Shown here piece after piece: positions 1 to 8,173 of a DNA stretch of 64,000 nucleotides (within the stretch, counting starts at the first letter, position 1; every line of letters begins with the position of its first letter). The stretch covers positions 1-64,000 of the forward strand of contig JAJSLI010000140.1 in NCBI GenBank assembly GCA_021272315.1. Direction: 5' to 3'. The stretch is from Methylacidiphilales bacterium. Lineage in GTDB: Bacteria; Verrucomicrobiota; Verrucomicrobiia; Methylacidiphilales; UBA1321. The translations under genes and the position numbers were made by a program. Below the pieces are notes generated by a model. The model had not been told where the DNA came from. It searched no databases and saw only the letters and a program-made list of their open reading frames with translations.

Positions 1-2
1 TC

Positions 3-2552
3 ATGTTCAGCGAACGCACCCGGCAGGTTGAAACCGTACTGGCCCTGCTCAAGCGCGGTTACATGCCGGAGCAGGTAAAAGCGCTGTTCAAAGGTATGGG
101 TGAAGATGAGAAAAGGAAGATGCTGGCCCAAGGGGCCGACAAACTGCGCGAACAAATGGGAACGCCTTGGGCGCGTCCCCGGCTGGAGATCGATTTTCAG
201 ATGCGCGATGAGGCGGTTCTTTTGAGCCGACCGAAAAAGGTGGTCATTTCCAGCAAGACGTTGCGGGAAGACGTGGCCAAGCGGCTGCACAACGCGGGCT
301 TGGTCGTGGACAAGCCTTCGTCCTTCCCGGTGAAAGCCAAACTCGACTTGACGGAAGCCATCCGGCAGGGAACCCAAATCGCGTTTGAAAAGGAAAGCGT
401 CGTGCGTCTCGACCATCTCCTCGGGGAAATTGTCCGGCTCGCGCCGGGGGCCGTGGCCAATGAAAAACTGGCTGGGCAACTGCGGGATGATCGCCGGTTT
501 TTGATCCGGCGGATGGACGGCCATGAGGTCGTTACCACCCGGCAAATCCTCGGGGAAGAAAAGACGCTGCTTACGTCGATCATCCTGGGAATGGGTCAGC
601 GTGAACCGCTGCAAAAGGATTACGCGCCTCCCGCCGCCCTGACCGCCACGCCGGAACGGATTGACGAGCTGGTGGCACAGGCCCGCGCCCGTGGCGAGGA
701 ATTGACCCCCGCCCAGGCCGAAAAATGGCTCAACCAGTTTGCGGCCATCCATCGGTACGTTTGCACCTCGAAGGATCAATTTCTCAATATCCGGGGCGGC
801 GCTGGGACGGGCAAGACGTTCTGCCTTGAGCAACTGGTGGGCGAAAGCCGGAAAGCGGAGCGTCCGGTTTTTATTTGCGCTCCTTATGGCGAACAGGCCC
901 GCGTGACGTTAAGGAACGAGGCTCCCCGGCTCGAAGCCTCCGGTCATAAGGAAGTGGCACAGGTTTTCGCACAAGCCAATACCGTTGATGCGTTATTGAT
1001 ACAAGCCCGGCACGATCCCACGCCGCTTCGCGGAGCCGACATCTACGTCGATGAGGCGGGTCTGCTCGACACGCCCAAAGCTCTCGCCCTGGTGCGGGAG
1101 GTAGAACGGGTCCATGCGCGGGTAATTTTTCAGGGCGACACCGAGCAAATGGCGGCGGTGGGCCGGGGCCAGCCCATTAAGCTCTTGCAGAATGAGCTTG
1201 GGCTTGGGATGCACGTTCCCCGCGCTTCCATTTCGAGGCGGCAACTGAGTGTGGCCGACAAGCAGCTTGCGTCCGATTTGTCCTCCGGCAACGAGGAGAA
1301 GTTTGCCGGGGCCGTGGGAAAGATGCTCGAACGTGGGATGATCCGTCAAACCCCGCCCGACGAGGCGATTGAAAAGGTGGCCAGGGAAATCGTCGAGGCC
1401 CGCGCCTCCGGCAAGGAAGTGGTGGCCGTTTCCTCCGTCCATCGGATAAGCGAAGCCCTCGCGGAGCGCATCCACGATTTGCATGTCGAGCGTTCGGGCC
1501 GCGAGGGGCAAGCTTCCCTCGCCGTCCATGTGAAGCGCGATTTGCAACCGGCTGAATTGCGCTCGTCTCAATTTTACAAGGCTGGGGATATCGTTGAATA
1601 CAAGCAAGCCGATGCCGTTGTCCGTGCGCCGGTCACGTCGGTTTTGCCGGACGCCCTTGTCGTTGAGAACAGGCCGAAGCCCCTGCCCCTGGGACAGGTG
1701 CGGGCGGTGTTCGATCTTTCCCGGATCGAGCGCGGTCCCGGTGAAAAGCTTCTCCTCCAAGAAAAGATCAAGCAGGGTGATCGTATTTTTGAGAAGGGGT
1801 CGCGCCAGACCATTTCCCATGTCAGCGGCGGGACGGTTCATTTTGCCAGTGGCCTACAACTTCGCGCCAATGATGGCCGGGTGCGGCAGGGCGATTGCCT
1901 GACCGATTACCGGGCGCAAGGCATCAAGGGCGCGCACGTTCGCGGCATCGAGGACAACGGTTCGGCGCTGGCGATGGCCAACAAAGAGGCGTTCCACGTC
2001 AAAGGGACTCGCCACGTCCAAAACCTGATTTTGCACGTCGAAAACAAGAGTCTCTATGTGGAAGCCATTCAGCGGAGCAACGTGAAATTTTCCGCGCTGC
2101 AACTGGAACGGCTGCCCGAATCCCGGCGTGAGAGGATGAGCCTTCCCCCGCCTGCCGTGGACAAGGGCAGGCTGCTCATGGACATTCGTTCCTGGGGGAA
2201 GGAATTTCTTTCCCGCGTGTCGGGTCACAAACGGGCGGAACAGGTTCGCCGGCATCTTGCCCGTGTGGAAGCGCTGCAACCTCGCGTTGGGGAAGTCGTG
2301 ACAGAAAAGGTCACGCCCAAGGAAGCGGTGACGCAAAAGTTGACGTCTACCCCACAGGAAACCCCTCGGGAGAAGCCAGTCTCCAAGTTGACGCCGTCCT
2401 TAGATGAAATGACACAAAAGCTTCGGCAAAGGCAGCGTGAAAAAATCGCCCAAACGGAAAAAACCGCGCCCCGGCCCCAAGTGCGCCCCAAGATCGACTG
2501 GAACCCGGTCCAATCGCCCTTCCAGCGACAAGGGCCAAGGCTTGGCCTGTAA
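3..2552 (+). CDS. MobF-type conjugative relaxase, helicase part (5' end cut by window edge)
   Basis: An 849-codon frame that matches the helicase half of TraI/TrwC-like (MobF) relaxases, which nick the origin of transfer and then unwind the transferred strand. Walker A 'GGAGTGKT' lies near residue 264, the Walker B-like 'YVDEAGLL' near 349 and the superfamily-1 motif 'FQGDTEQM' near 375. Neither the HUH histidine cluster nor the catalytic tyrosine is seen, so the N-terminal relaxase domain is probably upstream of the window; the ATG at position 3 may be internal. The C-terminal 100 residues are Lys/Arg/Thr-rich and low-complexity. The next gene starts 12 bp downstream on the same strand. The helicase call is seen in the sequence; the conjugative role is family knowledge. 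A RecD-like accessory helicase is the alternative. Confidence 0.75.
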   Translation: MFSERTRQVETVLALLKRGYMPEQVKALFKGMGEDEKRKMLAQGADKLREQMGTPWARPRLEIDFQMRDEAVLLSRPKKVVISSKTLREDVAKRLHNAGLVVDKPSSFPVKAKLDLTEAIRQGTQIAFEKESVVRLDHLLGEIVRLAPGAVANEKLAGQLRDDRRFLIRRMDGHEVVTTRQILGEEKTLLTSIILGMGQREPLQKDYAPPAALTATPERIDELVAQARARGEELTPAQAEKWLNQFAAIHRYVCTSKDQFLNIRGGAGTGKTFCLEQLVGESRKAERPVFICAPYGEQARVTLRNEAPRLEASGHKEVAQVFAQANTVDALLIQARHDPTPLRGADIYVDEAGLLDTPKALALVREVERVHARVIFQGDTEQMAAVGRGQPIKLLQNELGLGMHVPRASISRRQLSVADKQLASDLSSGNEEKFAGAVGKMLERGMIRQTPPDEAIEKVAREIVEARASGKEVVAVSSVHRISEALAERIHDLHVERSGREGQASLAVHVKRDLQPAELRSSQFYKAGDIVEYKQADAVVRAPVTSVLPDALVVENRPKPLPLGQVRAVFDLSRIERGPGEKLLLQEKIKQGDRIFEKGSRQTISHVSGGTVHFASGLQLRANDGRVRQGDCLTDYRAQGIKGAHVRGIEDNGSALAMANKEAFHVKGTRHVQNLILHVENKSLYVEAIQRSNVKFSALQLERLPESRRERMSLPPPAVDKGRLLMDIRSWGKEFLSRVSGHKRAEQVRRHLARVEALQPRVGEVVTEKVTPKEAVTQKLTSTPQETPREKPVSKLTPSLDEMTQKLRQRQREKIAQTEKTAPRPQVRPKIDWNPVQSPFQRQGPRLGL

Positions 2553-2564
2553 CCTTTCCCCTCC

Positions 2565-2894
2565 ATGCCCGACCTCGATCAAATTTCAGAAACAGAGTGC
2601 TACCAAGGCGAAGTGTACGCTCGGACGGCTCAAGGAATCACGTTCCATTTGCCCTCGCTCCGCCGGTTCATCCCCTATTCGTGGCTCCTCTGTTCCGAGA
2701 TGAACCAAAATGAAACCGAACTTCATCTGTACTACACTCATGCGACCGTGACCATTACGGGGACCAATCTTCATTTCCTCCACGACGCGGTGGAACATTT
2801 TCGACTCAAGGCGGTGCGGGAAATGCCCACCACGGCCAACGCGCAGGATACCACCGTGACGCGGATCGAACTCACGGAAAAGACGGACGACTAG
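2565..2894 (+). CDS. hypothetical protein in relaxase operon
   Basis: A 109-residue protein that I do not recognise. It starts 12 bp after the relaxase stop and is probably co-transcribed with it. It has no signal peptide or membrane segment. The middle reads like a small beta-rich fold ('TELHLYYTHATVTITGTN'), and the tail is acidic and Thr-rich. No convincing Shine-Dalgarno sequence precedes the ATG, so translational coupling to the relaxase is plausible. The position suggests an accessory mobilization gene; that is inference only. Confidence 0.55.
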   Translation: MPDLDQISETECYQGEVYARTAQGITFHLPSLRRFIPYSWLLCSEMNQNETELHLYYTHATVTITGTNLHFLHDAVEHFRLKAVREMPTTANAQDTTVTRIELTEKTDD

Positions 2895-3552
2895 CGCAAA
2901 CCGCCCCCGGCCTGGGGCTGTCGTCATCGGATGAGGGAATTGCGTATAATAGCGTAAACTTGCGCTAACGCGCCCACTACTCAGTAAGTGATTTCTGGAA
3001 AATCCTTCATCATGAAGGCATGAACCTCCAGAAAATATCGACCTGGTTAGAAATTGAACTTTTCATTCCATCTCCGTCCTTCGGGAAACTCCCCGTTATC
3101 CCTGTTTTCAACCCCATTGGGCGGCAGTGCGTTCCTCGACGCCAATTAGCCGCTGACGGTTTTCCTTCGTGCCGTATCTTATCGACGTGCGCCCCGGTAT
3201 TGGCCGGAAAACGTGGGATGGAAAATCTCACCCTCCCACTTTCCCTCACTTTCTCTCACCACGTTTCCAAAGCACGCTAACGGAAATGGGAAATTCCGGT
3301 CAAAATCGGAACCATGATTCCTTTCTCAACGCTCAATCGGTCACTGAAACGGCCATCGAAATCACTATTTGGCAAAATCGAACCGAACTCTCCCACTACT
3401 CTCTAACCTCTTTCGGATTTTTTCTGCAAAATCAATCTTATGAACTTTGAACAATCAACCAACTCATACGGGCCGCAGGCCAGCCAAAAGTGTACCAAAA
3501 AACTGAAATCAGTTCCCATTCTCGGTTTGGTCACCAGTCATGATCCACGCCT
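2895..3552. other. 658-bp gene-poor stretch downstream of relaxase operon
   Basis: No convincing gene. ORF-track entries here (for example 3169-3450) have no family resemblance or ribosome-binding site. The stretch holds the iteron-like repeats at 2942-2971, pyrimidine-rich runs around 3225-3262 and 3385-3410, and recurring 'CCCACTAC' (about 2973 and 3390) and 'CGCTAACG' (about 2963 and 3275) words. It may contain an origin of transfer or a regulatory region. Confidence 0.45.
2942..2971. repeat. three iteron-like 10-bp direct repeats with embedded inverted repeat
   Basis: GCGTATAATA, GCGTAAACTT and GCGCTAACGC follow each other without spacing, so GCG recurs at exactly one helical turn. Within them TAGCG (2950-2954) and CGCTA (2963-2967) form an inverted repeat with an 8-nt loop. 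The position just after the relaxase operon fits an oriT-proximal or regulator-binding site. Function is inferred. Confidence 0.4.
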
Positions 3553-3837
3553 ATGAACACTTCCGTCAATACCGTCGTTCCCGGAAACCCGCCGGTTTCC
3601 GAGGAAGTCAAAACCCCCGTCCAAGACTCGGACTTGTGGACAACCAAGGAGGTCGCCAAGTACCTCCATGTCAGTCTCAAGACCGTCTTTAACCTGCGAA
3701 AAAGAGGCTTGCCCTATGTCCAGTTGGGCGGGGCCGTCCGCTTCGTCCCGCAGGAAATCAAGGATTATCTTGTCAGCAGTCGCGGCCTGTCGTCGCACCG
3801 GCTGCGGCAAATAGCACGGAATGGCGGTGCCAGATGA
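3553..3837 (+). CDS. helix-turn-helix excisionase-family DNA-binding protein
   Basis: A 94-residue protein. Residues about 28-77 form the MerR-like winged-helix HTH of the excisionase (HTH_17) family: 'LWTTKEVAKYLHVSLKTV', then 'LPYVQLGGAVRFVPQEI'. Such proteins act as recombination directionality factors or small regulators on integrative elements and phages. The first 25 residues are Pro/Val-rich and look disordered. Its stop overlaps the start of the next gene by 4 bp (ATGA type), so the two are translationally coupled. No integrase is visible in the window, so whether it is an excisionase or a regulator remains open. Confidence 0.8.
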   Translation: MNTSVNTVVPGNPPVSEEVKTPVQDSDLWTTKEVAKYLHVSLKTVFNLRKRGLPYVQLGGAVRFVPQEIKDYLVSSRGLSSHRLRQIARNGGAR

Positions 3838-4268
3838 TCATGCCAAAGTACCTGCCGCCCAATTCCTATTTTGACGATCCTGCGGAAAAAATCGACCTAC
3901 CGGAAAGCAATGTTCGTGACTTGGCCTTTACTTTTGCCGGCGCCCTGCACGCCCGCATTAATGAATGGGTCACCCGAGGACGGGGCGGCGTCAAGCAACG
4001 GGCCTTGCGCTCGGATATTTCCCTTCTCTGTATTTGCCCCGAGTTGTTCCGCTGCAAGCGTCCCTGCGGCGCATGGGTTGGTCGTCAGCATGGTGTCTGT
4101 CGCGAACGGGTAAGGAAGCTTCGGAAGGAATTTGCCCGCGAATTTGCCGATTACATCCAGTTTCGCGGTCAGCGTTTTCTCAACCGGGCCGGTGTCCCTC
4201 AAAAGCGACGGGGCCGGGGGCGGCGGGGAAAAAAGGGGCCGCAGCCCGGCCCGCTCGCGGGCGCATAG
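3834..4268 (+). CDS. hypothetical basic cysteine-containing protein
   Basis: A 144-residue protein that I do not recognise. It overlaps the excisionase-like gene by 4 bp; a second in-frame ATG at 3840 is equally possible. It contains a Cys cluster ('CICPELFRCKRPCG', about residues 66-79) that could bind metal. A helical Arg/Lys-rich segment follows, and the tail is strongly basic ('KRRGRGRRGKKG'). This composition suggests a nucleic-acid-binding protein. Coupling to the HTH gene suggests joint action on the mobile element. Both statements are inference. Confidence 0.5.
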   Translation: MIMPKYLPPNSYFDDPAEKIDLPESNVRDLAFTFAGALHARINEWVTRGRGGVKQRALRSDISLLCICPELFRCKRPCGAWVGRQHGVCRERVRKLRKEFAREFADYIQFRGQRFLNRAGVPQKRRGRGRRGKKGPQPGPLAGA

Positions 4269-4284
4269 CCCACACCCCCACCCC

Positions 4285-4310
4285 GCCGCTGTGCCAGCAG
4301 GCACGGCGGC
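4285..4310. terminator. strong GC hairpin, possible terminator
   Basis: GCCGCTGTGCC and GGCACGGCGGC pair over 11 bp with one mismatch around an AGCA loop, 16 bp after the preceding stop codon. No T-run follows on the plus strand, so this is not a classical intrinsic terminator. An A7 run about 10 bp downstream would give a T-run on the minus strand. Confidence 0.35.
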
Positions 4311-4443
4311 GCTCGATTTCGCAAAAAAACGGCCCGGTTTCAACTTATCCAATTCTTCGCGATCTGTGATCGCACAGCCAGCCGCGCGCAGGTAAATCCA
4401 TGAGTTTTGATGAGGCATTTGCATGCGTTTATAACCATCGGAC

Positions 4444-6018
4444 TTGACTTCATCAAACTTTTCGTCAATGAAGAGTCAGATGCTTAATCTTCATAAGATT
4501 TTTTGTCGCTATAATATTCTATGTATTCCCTATTATCGCGGTCTTTTGGTGGCGAGCATCTTTTTCTTCACGGAATGCCTGGCCTCTGCCGTCGATTGGC
4601 AATTCAATCCTCTTCGCACCGGGAGGGTTTTGGATGAGGGTGGTTGGCTTCAAGAATACAATCTCGGTTCCATCAACGCATCGCCTGAGTTTAATTTTCC
4701 GCTTCAGTTGGTCTATCTCAACACGCGGGCCAATGCCGGTCTCTTTGGGCCGCAATGGTATTGTCCGCAACTGGAAAGTTCCGTGGTACCGGAGGGCGCA
4801 GGTGTTTTTATCTGGCAAATGCCATCGGGAACGATTGACGTTTTTCGGGTGGACCCCAACAACTCCACCGGTTATTTCGACACGTCCCGGCAATGGTTTG
4901 CAAAATACGATTCCGACCGGCAACTCATCCAGAACCAGGAAGGATGGCTCTACGAATATCGCCGGGGTCACCTGGTTGCGGTCACCTCTCCCACCAACCG
5001 CGTCCTCCAATTTAATTGGGTGAACGATCAGCTTCAGGGCATCCAGCTTCAGGACTCGGGGGCGGGCTCGGGGATGCCGCTGCTCCAGGCGGCTTATACG
5101 GATTCAAAGCGAATCAACAACCTCGTGTTTGGCAGCACCCAGCATCAGTTCGACTATCTTTCGGGACGCGACGGTCGTTTGGGTGACTGGTGGGCCCCGA
5201 ATAAACAACGCTTTTCTTTTACCTATGCCGACGTGGGTGTTCTCGAATATATCAACGACTCTACGATCGGCATCCAGACGTTCACGACGGAATTGGACGA
5301 CCCCAAACTTGAATCAAGTGCCCAGAAAGACCCTGCTCATTGGCGGCTGGTCCAGGATCCCGACCAAAAGTATGCTTACCCCGATAAAACGGTGAGGGGG
5401 GACGCCACGTTCACCACAACAAGTGGCACGGGACTGGTCGTAGATAAGGATGCCAATTTCCAGCGCGGCATCGTCACGGAAACCATAGCGGGAGGAGCGG
5501 TCCGCAAGACCTACTACTACCGAGCTCCGGGCCAAAAGTACGACGGGAAGCTTCGCCGGATCGAGGAAAACGGCAAGGTCATGGTGGAGTATTACTACAG
5601 TCGCAAAAGCGGCCTGCTCACTTCCATGCTCGATGAGCATGGCACGATGATCTATTTCGATTATCCCGATAATTGGCAGCCAACGCGGGACAATCCGTGG
5701 GACCCCAAGCCGATCCGGGTCTGGAAAGGGACGCCCGACAATCCGCAAGTCCTCGCCGCCTACCAATACGATGCGGGTGGCCATGTCATCGCCGCGCAGA
5801 ATCAGGCGGGGCAAATCACCCGTTACGCCTATGATGACCGAAACCAGCTTGCCTCGGTGACAAACCCTCAAGGAGTCACTACGACCGTCTCTTATGATTC
5901 CCTGGGTCGTCCGGTCAAGGCTCAGACGGGCTCCGTCTCCCATGCGGTGACGTATGACGACATGGGCCGGGTAAAATCTCAAACCTCCACCGACGGAGTC
6001 GAGACCGATTTTGGGTAA
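4444..6018 (+). CDS. RHS/YD-repeat shell protein, 5' part (interrupted by IS1595-family element)
   Basis: The first 524 codons of a secreted RHS-repeat protein. After a short N-terminal extension there is a hydrophobic signal ('GLLVASIFFFTECLASA'), so the protein is exported. YD-type repeats follow from about residue 430 ('YQYDAGGHVI', 'YAYDDRNQLASV', 'VSYDSLGRPVKA', 'VTYDDMGRVKS'). The frame runs through the target duplication CGATTTTG and ends at a TAA supplied by the first bases of the inserted element, so the last residues are element-derived. With the insert and one target copy removed, codons continue in frame into the segment starting at 8182. The joined gene would be 1133 codons plus stop. 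As it stands only a truncated shell can be made. Confidence 0.85.
   Translation: MTSSNFSSMKSQMLNLHKIFCRYNILCIPYYRGLLVASIFFFTECLASAVDWQFNPLRTGRVLDEGGWLQEYNLGSINASPEFNFPLQLVYLNTRANAGLFGPQWYCPQLESSVVPEGAGVFIWQMPSGTIDVFRVDPNNSTGYFDTSRQWFAKYDSDRQLIQNQEGWLYEYRRGHLVAVTSPTNRVLQFNWVNDQLQGIQLQDSGAGSGMPLLQAAYTDSKRINNLVFGSTQHQFDYLSGRDGRLGDWWAPNKQRFSFTYADVGVLEYINDSTIGIQTFTTELDDPKLESSAQKDPAHWRLVQDPDQKYAYPDKTVRGDATFTTTSGTGLVVDKDANFQRGIVTETIAGGAVRKTYYYRAPGQKYDGKLRRIEENGKVMVEYYYSRKSGLLTSMLDEHGTMIYFDYPDNWQPTRDNPWDPKPIRVWKGTPDNPQVLAAYQYDAGGHVIAAQNQAGQITRYAYDDRNQLASVTNPQGVTTTVSYDSLGRPVKAQTGSVSHAVTYDDMGRVKSQTSTDGVETDFG
6006..6013. repeat. target-site duplication, left copy (CGATTTTG)
   Basis: CGATTTTG occurs here and again at 8174-8181, directly outside the terminal inverted repeats. 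Eight base pairs is the usual duplication length of IS1595-family elements. Confidence 0.92.
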
Positions 6019-6037
6019 CAATATACTTGACGCACCA
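6014..6037 (+). repeat. IS1595-family left terminal inverted repeat
   Basis: It starts GGTAACAATATACTTGACGC and pairs with 8150-8173 except at positions 5 and 16. Confidence 0.9.
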
Positions 6038-6060
6038 CGGATTTGTGGTAGGTTGAGTAC

Positions 6061-7026
6061 ATGAAAGCAGAACAAACCGAGTTTCCCAAGACACTTCAAG
6101 AGGCAATAACCTACTTTGCCGATCCCATGCGCGGCCTGGATTTCATGGTTTCGCTTCGCTGGCAAAACGGCAAGGTGACCTGCCCGCATTGCCAAAGCGA
6201 GCGCGTATCGTTCCTGGCCACGCGCAAGAAGTGGAAGTGCATGAGTTGTCACAAGCAATTTTCGGCCAAGGTCGGAACGATCTTTGAGGACAGCGCACTT
6301 GGCTACGACAAGTGGTTTCCCGCCTTTTGGCTCATCGTCAACGCGAAGAACGGAATCAGTTCCTACGAAATTGGCCGCGCTTTGGGGGTCACCCAAAAAA
6401 CGGCTTGGTTCATGTTGCAGCGTATCCGTCTGGCCATGCAAAATGGCACCATCGTTAAAATGGGTGGAAGCGTCGAGGCGGACGAGACGTTTATCGGAGC
6501 CAAGGCCCGCAACATGCACAAGGGAAAGCGGAAGGTGAAAGGAACCGGCCCGGTCGCCATGACTCCGGTAATGGGCCTTCTTGAGCGCACAACGCCATTG
6601 CGTAAATCTCGGGTGAAGTTGAACGTCCTCAAGAATCGCCGCCGTGCGGCAATTCAAGGCAATGTGCGCGAGTACGTCCTGAAAGGCGCGGAACTTTATA
6701 CGGATGCCCTTCCGTCGTACAACGGCCTTAAGGAAGAGTACACCCACCAAGTCATTGACCATGCCGAGTGCTACGCCAAAGGAAAGGTTCACACGAACGG
6801 ACTGGAAAACTTTTGGAGCCTCCTCAAGAGGACGATCAAGGGCACCTACGTTAATGTCGAGCCGTTTCATTTGTTCCGGTATTTGGACGAGCAAGCGTTT
6901 CGGTTCAATGAACGCGAAGATACGGATTCGGGTCGATTTATGAAGGCGGTTAGCGGCATTATCGGGAAGAGTTTGAGTTATGTTGAATTGATCGGTAAGG
7001 GTGGTGATGACCTTCAGCCTGCCTAG
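6061..7026 (+). CDS. IS1595-family (ISXO2-like) transposase
   Basis: A 321-residue transposase starting 24 bp inside the left inverted repeat. An N-terminal zinc ribbon ('CPHCQ...', then 'CMSCHKQF', about residues 41-67) is followed by the ISXO2-like catalytic domain. The acidic motifs 'EADETFIG' (about 140) and 'YTDALPSY' (about 214) and the 'NGLENFWSLLKR' region (about 246) supply the DDE/DDN-type residues. Length and architecture are normal for the family and the frame is intact, so the element may be active. It catalyses cut-and-paste or replicative transposition with 8-bp duplications, which agrees with the flanks. Confidence 0.93.
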   Translation: MKAEQTEFPKTLQEAITYFADPMRGLDFMVSLRWQNGKVTCPHCQSERVSFLATRKKWKCMSCHKQFSAKVGTIFEDSALGYDKWFPAFWLIVNAKNGISSYEIGRALGVTQKTAWFMLQRIRLAMQNGTIVKMGGSVEADETFIGAKARNMHKGKRKVKGTGPVAMTPVMGLLERTTPLRKSRVKLNVLKNRRRAAIQGNVREYVLKGAELYTDALPSYNGLKEEYTHQVIDHAECYAKGKVHTNGLENFWSLLKRTIKGTYVNVEPFHLFRYLDEQAFRFNEREDTDSGRFMKAVSGIIGKSLSYVELIGKGGDDLQPA

Positions 7027-7046
7027 ACGGGGATCGAAAAGGAAAA

Positions 7047-7970
7047 ATGACAAAGCTCATTCTGATAATTCTGCTATTGGGATTACAAAACCCACCCCCA
7101 AGTAATGGGAAAGATGGTCAGCCACCACAGAAACAAGCCGCAAGCGAACAAACTAATTCCCCCGCAGCTAATACAGAGGCCAAGCCTACGGCTGTTTCTG
7201 CGTCTACCCCCGCCAATCACGACGCCCCAAAGAGTCAGCAAGGGGCCGCTGACGCCAGTAATAATCACGATGATAAATCGCCTCCAGAGGGGGCATCCGC
7301 TTCTGAAATTATAATGGCTATCACCAGTGTAATCATGGTTGTCGTCGGGGTTGGCCAATTGGTCATGTATTGGTGTCAGTGGCAGAGCATGCAGAAAGCG
7401 CTCAGCCAAACGGCTAGAATTGCCAGAAAAACATTGAAGCACGCCACAGACTCTTCTGAGCGAGGATTGAGGGCGTATGTCGGAGTTATTAGCGACTCCT
7501 CTGAGGAGGCTAAGAACATGAAAGTAAGAAAGGTCGCTCCTTTCCCACAATCGGTAATTGTTTATATAAAAAATAGCGGCCAGACCCCCGCATATAGGGT
7601 TGTCGTTTATCTTAACTGGATGAGCGTACAGGGCTTTAATGCTCATTGGCCGGAAAATATTCCATTTACCGTTAAGGATTTTTTTAGCAAATCCAGAATT
7701 GACAATCGAGGTAGCTCTCTGAGCCTTGGAGCCGGTCAGGTAAGCGATTCGACCCACTTGCTTTCTCCAAACAAAGGAGTCACCATTGACGAATTGTTCC
7801 AAGCATTCAGAAGAAAAGAAACAACCATCTTCATATATGGCGTGGTAGCCTATGAAGATATTTATCTGAAAGCTCGATTCACAAAATTCTGCAACGTCAC
7901 CAGGGAGTTCGACGATTCGACTTTCGTTTTTATCACATACGACCAGCACAACGATGAAGAAGAAAAGTAA
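7047..7970 (+). CDS. IS passenger: membrane-anchored hypothetical protein
   Basis: A 307-residue protein with no recognised family. An N-terminal hydrophobic stretch is followed by about 70 residues of Pro/Ala/Ser/Gln-rich linker. A transmembrane helix ('IIMAITSVIMVVVGVGQLVMY', shown only as its core) lies near residue 90. A helical segment containing 'RGLRAYVGV' comes next, then a beta-rich domain ('IVYIKNSGQTPAYRVVVY'). The last part resembles proteins of the RAYV type that are common but uncharacterised in Gram-negative genomes; this is from memory and is not verified. It lies 20 bp after the transposase and inside the terminal repeats, so it moves with the element. AT content is higher than in the transposase gene, suggesting separate acquisition. 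Confidence 0.7.
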   Translation: MTKLILIILLLGLQNPPPSNGKDGQPPQKQAASEQTNSPAANTEAKPTAVSASTPANHDAPKSQQGAADASNNHDDKSPPEGASASEIIMAITSVIMVVVGVGQLVMYWCQWQSMQKALSQTARIARKTLKHATDSSERGLRAYVGVISDSSEEAKNMKVRKVAPFPQSVIVYIKNSGQTPAYRVVVYLNWMSVQGFNAHWPENIPFTVKDFFSKSRIDNRGSSLSLGAGQVSDSTHLLSPNKGVTIDELFQAFRRKETTIFIYGVVAYEDIYLKARFTKFCNVTREFDDSTFVFITYDQHNDEEEK

Positions 7971-8111
7971 ATGACTAAGTCGCCTAAAACCGAATGGGAA
8001 CGCTTCCGCTCCTTTGCGAAGCAGGTCATATCCGTTCCTAAGAAAGAGATAGACCGCCGACAGGCGGAATACCTCAAGGCACGGAAGGCGTTGAAAAAGG
8101 CCAAGCCTTAA
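7971..8111 (+). CDS. IS passenger: 46-residue basic helical protein
   Basis: A small gene missing from the ORF track. The ATG directly abuts the previous stop (TAAATG) and the reading frame ends TAA at 8109-8111. The product contains 'EWERFRSFAKQVISVPKKEI' and then a Lys/Arg/Ala-rich amphipathic helix. The pattern F-x-x-F/L...VPK-x-E-[IL] followed by a charged helix resembles small proteins often annotated next to toxin-like or phage genes; I do not know a function. Translational coupling to the membrane protein suggests a two-gene cargo. Confidence 0.55.
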   Translation: MTKSPKTEWERFRSFAKQVISVPKKEIDRRQAEYLKARKALKKAKP

Positions 8112-8149
8112 ACGGCCTTGGTTCTTGCACTCACCACCCTCCCGAGGTA

Positions 8150-8173
8150 TGGTGCGTGAAGTATATTGATACC
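8150..8173 (-). repeat. IS1595-family right terminal inverted repeat
   Basis: The reverse complement matches the left end at 22 of 24 positions. It is followed immediately by the second CGATTTTG. Confidence 0.9.

Larger units (their letters stand above)
6014..8173 (+). mobile_element. IS1595-family element with passenger genes, inserted in RHS shell gene
   Basis: A complete 2160-bp element. The 24-bp terminal inverted repeats (6014-6037 and 8150-8173) match at 22 of 24 positions, and CGATTTTG duplications flank both ends. It carries an ISXO2-like transposase (6061-7026), a 307-residue membrane protein (7047-7970) and a 46-residue basic protein (7971-8111), all on the plus strand. IS1595 relatives with passenger genes are known; I do not recognise this cargo. 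The exact duplications and the intact flanking frame indicate a recent insertion. Confidence 0.93.

Noticed and set aside
993-1841. 282-aa minus-strand ORF in the relaxase
   Set aside because: Antisense to the helicase motifs; no independent support.
3169-3450. 93-aa plus-strand ORF
   Set aside because: No ribosome-binding site, no family resemblance and Pro/Ser-biased composition from the pyrimidine-rich stretch.
5314-7053. 579-aa minus-strand ORF
   Set aside because: It runs antisense through the shell gene, the IS end and the transposase. The plus-strand genes have clear families, so this is a shadow.
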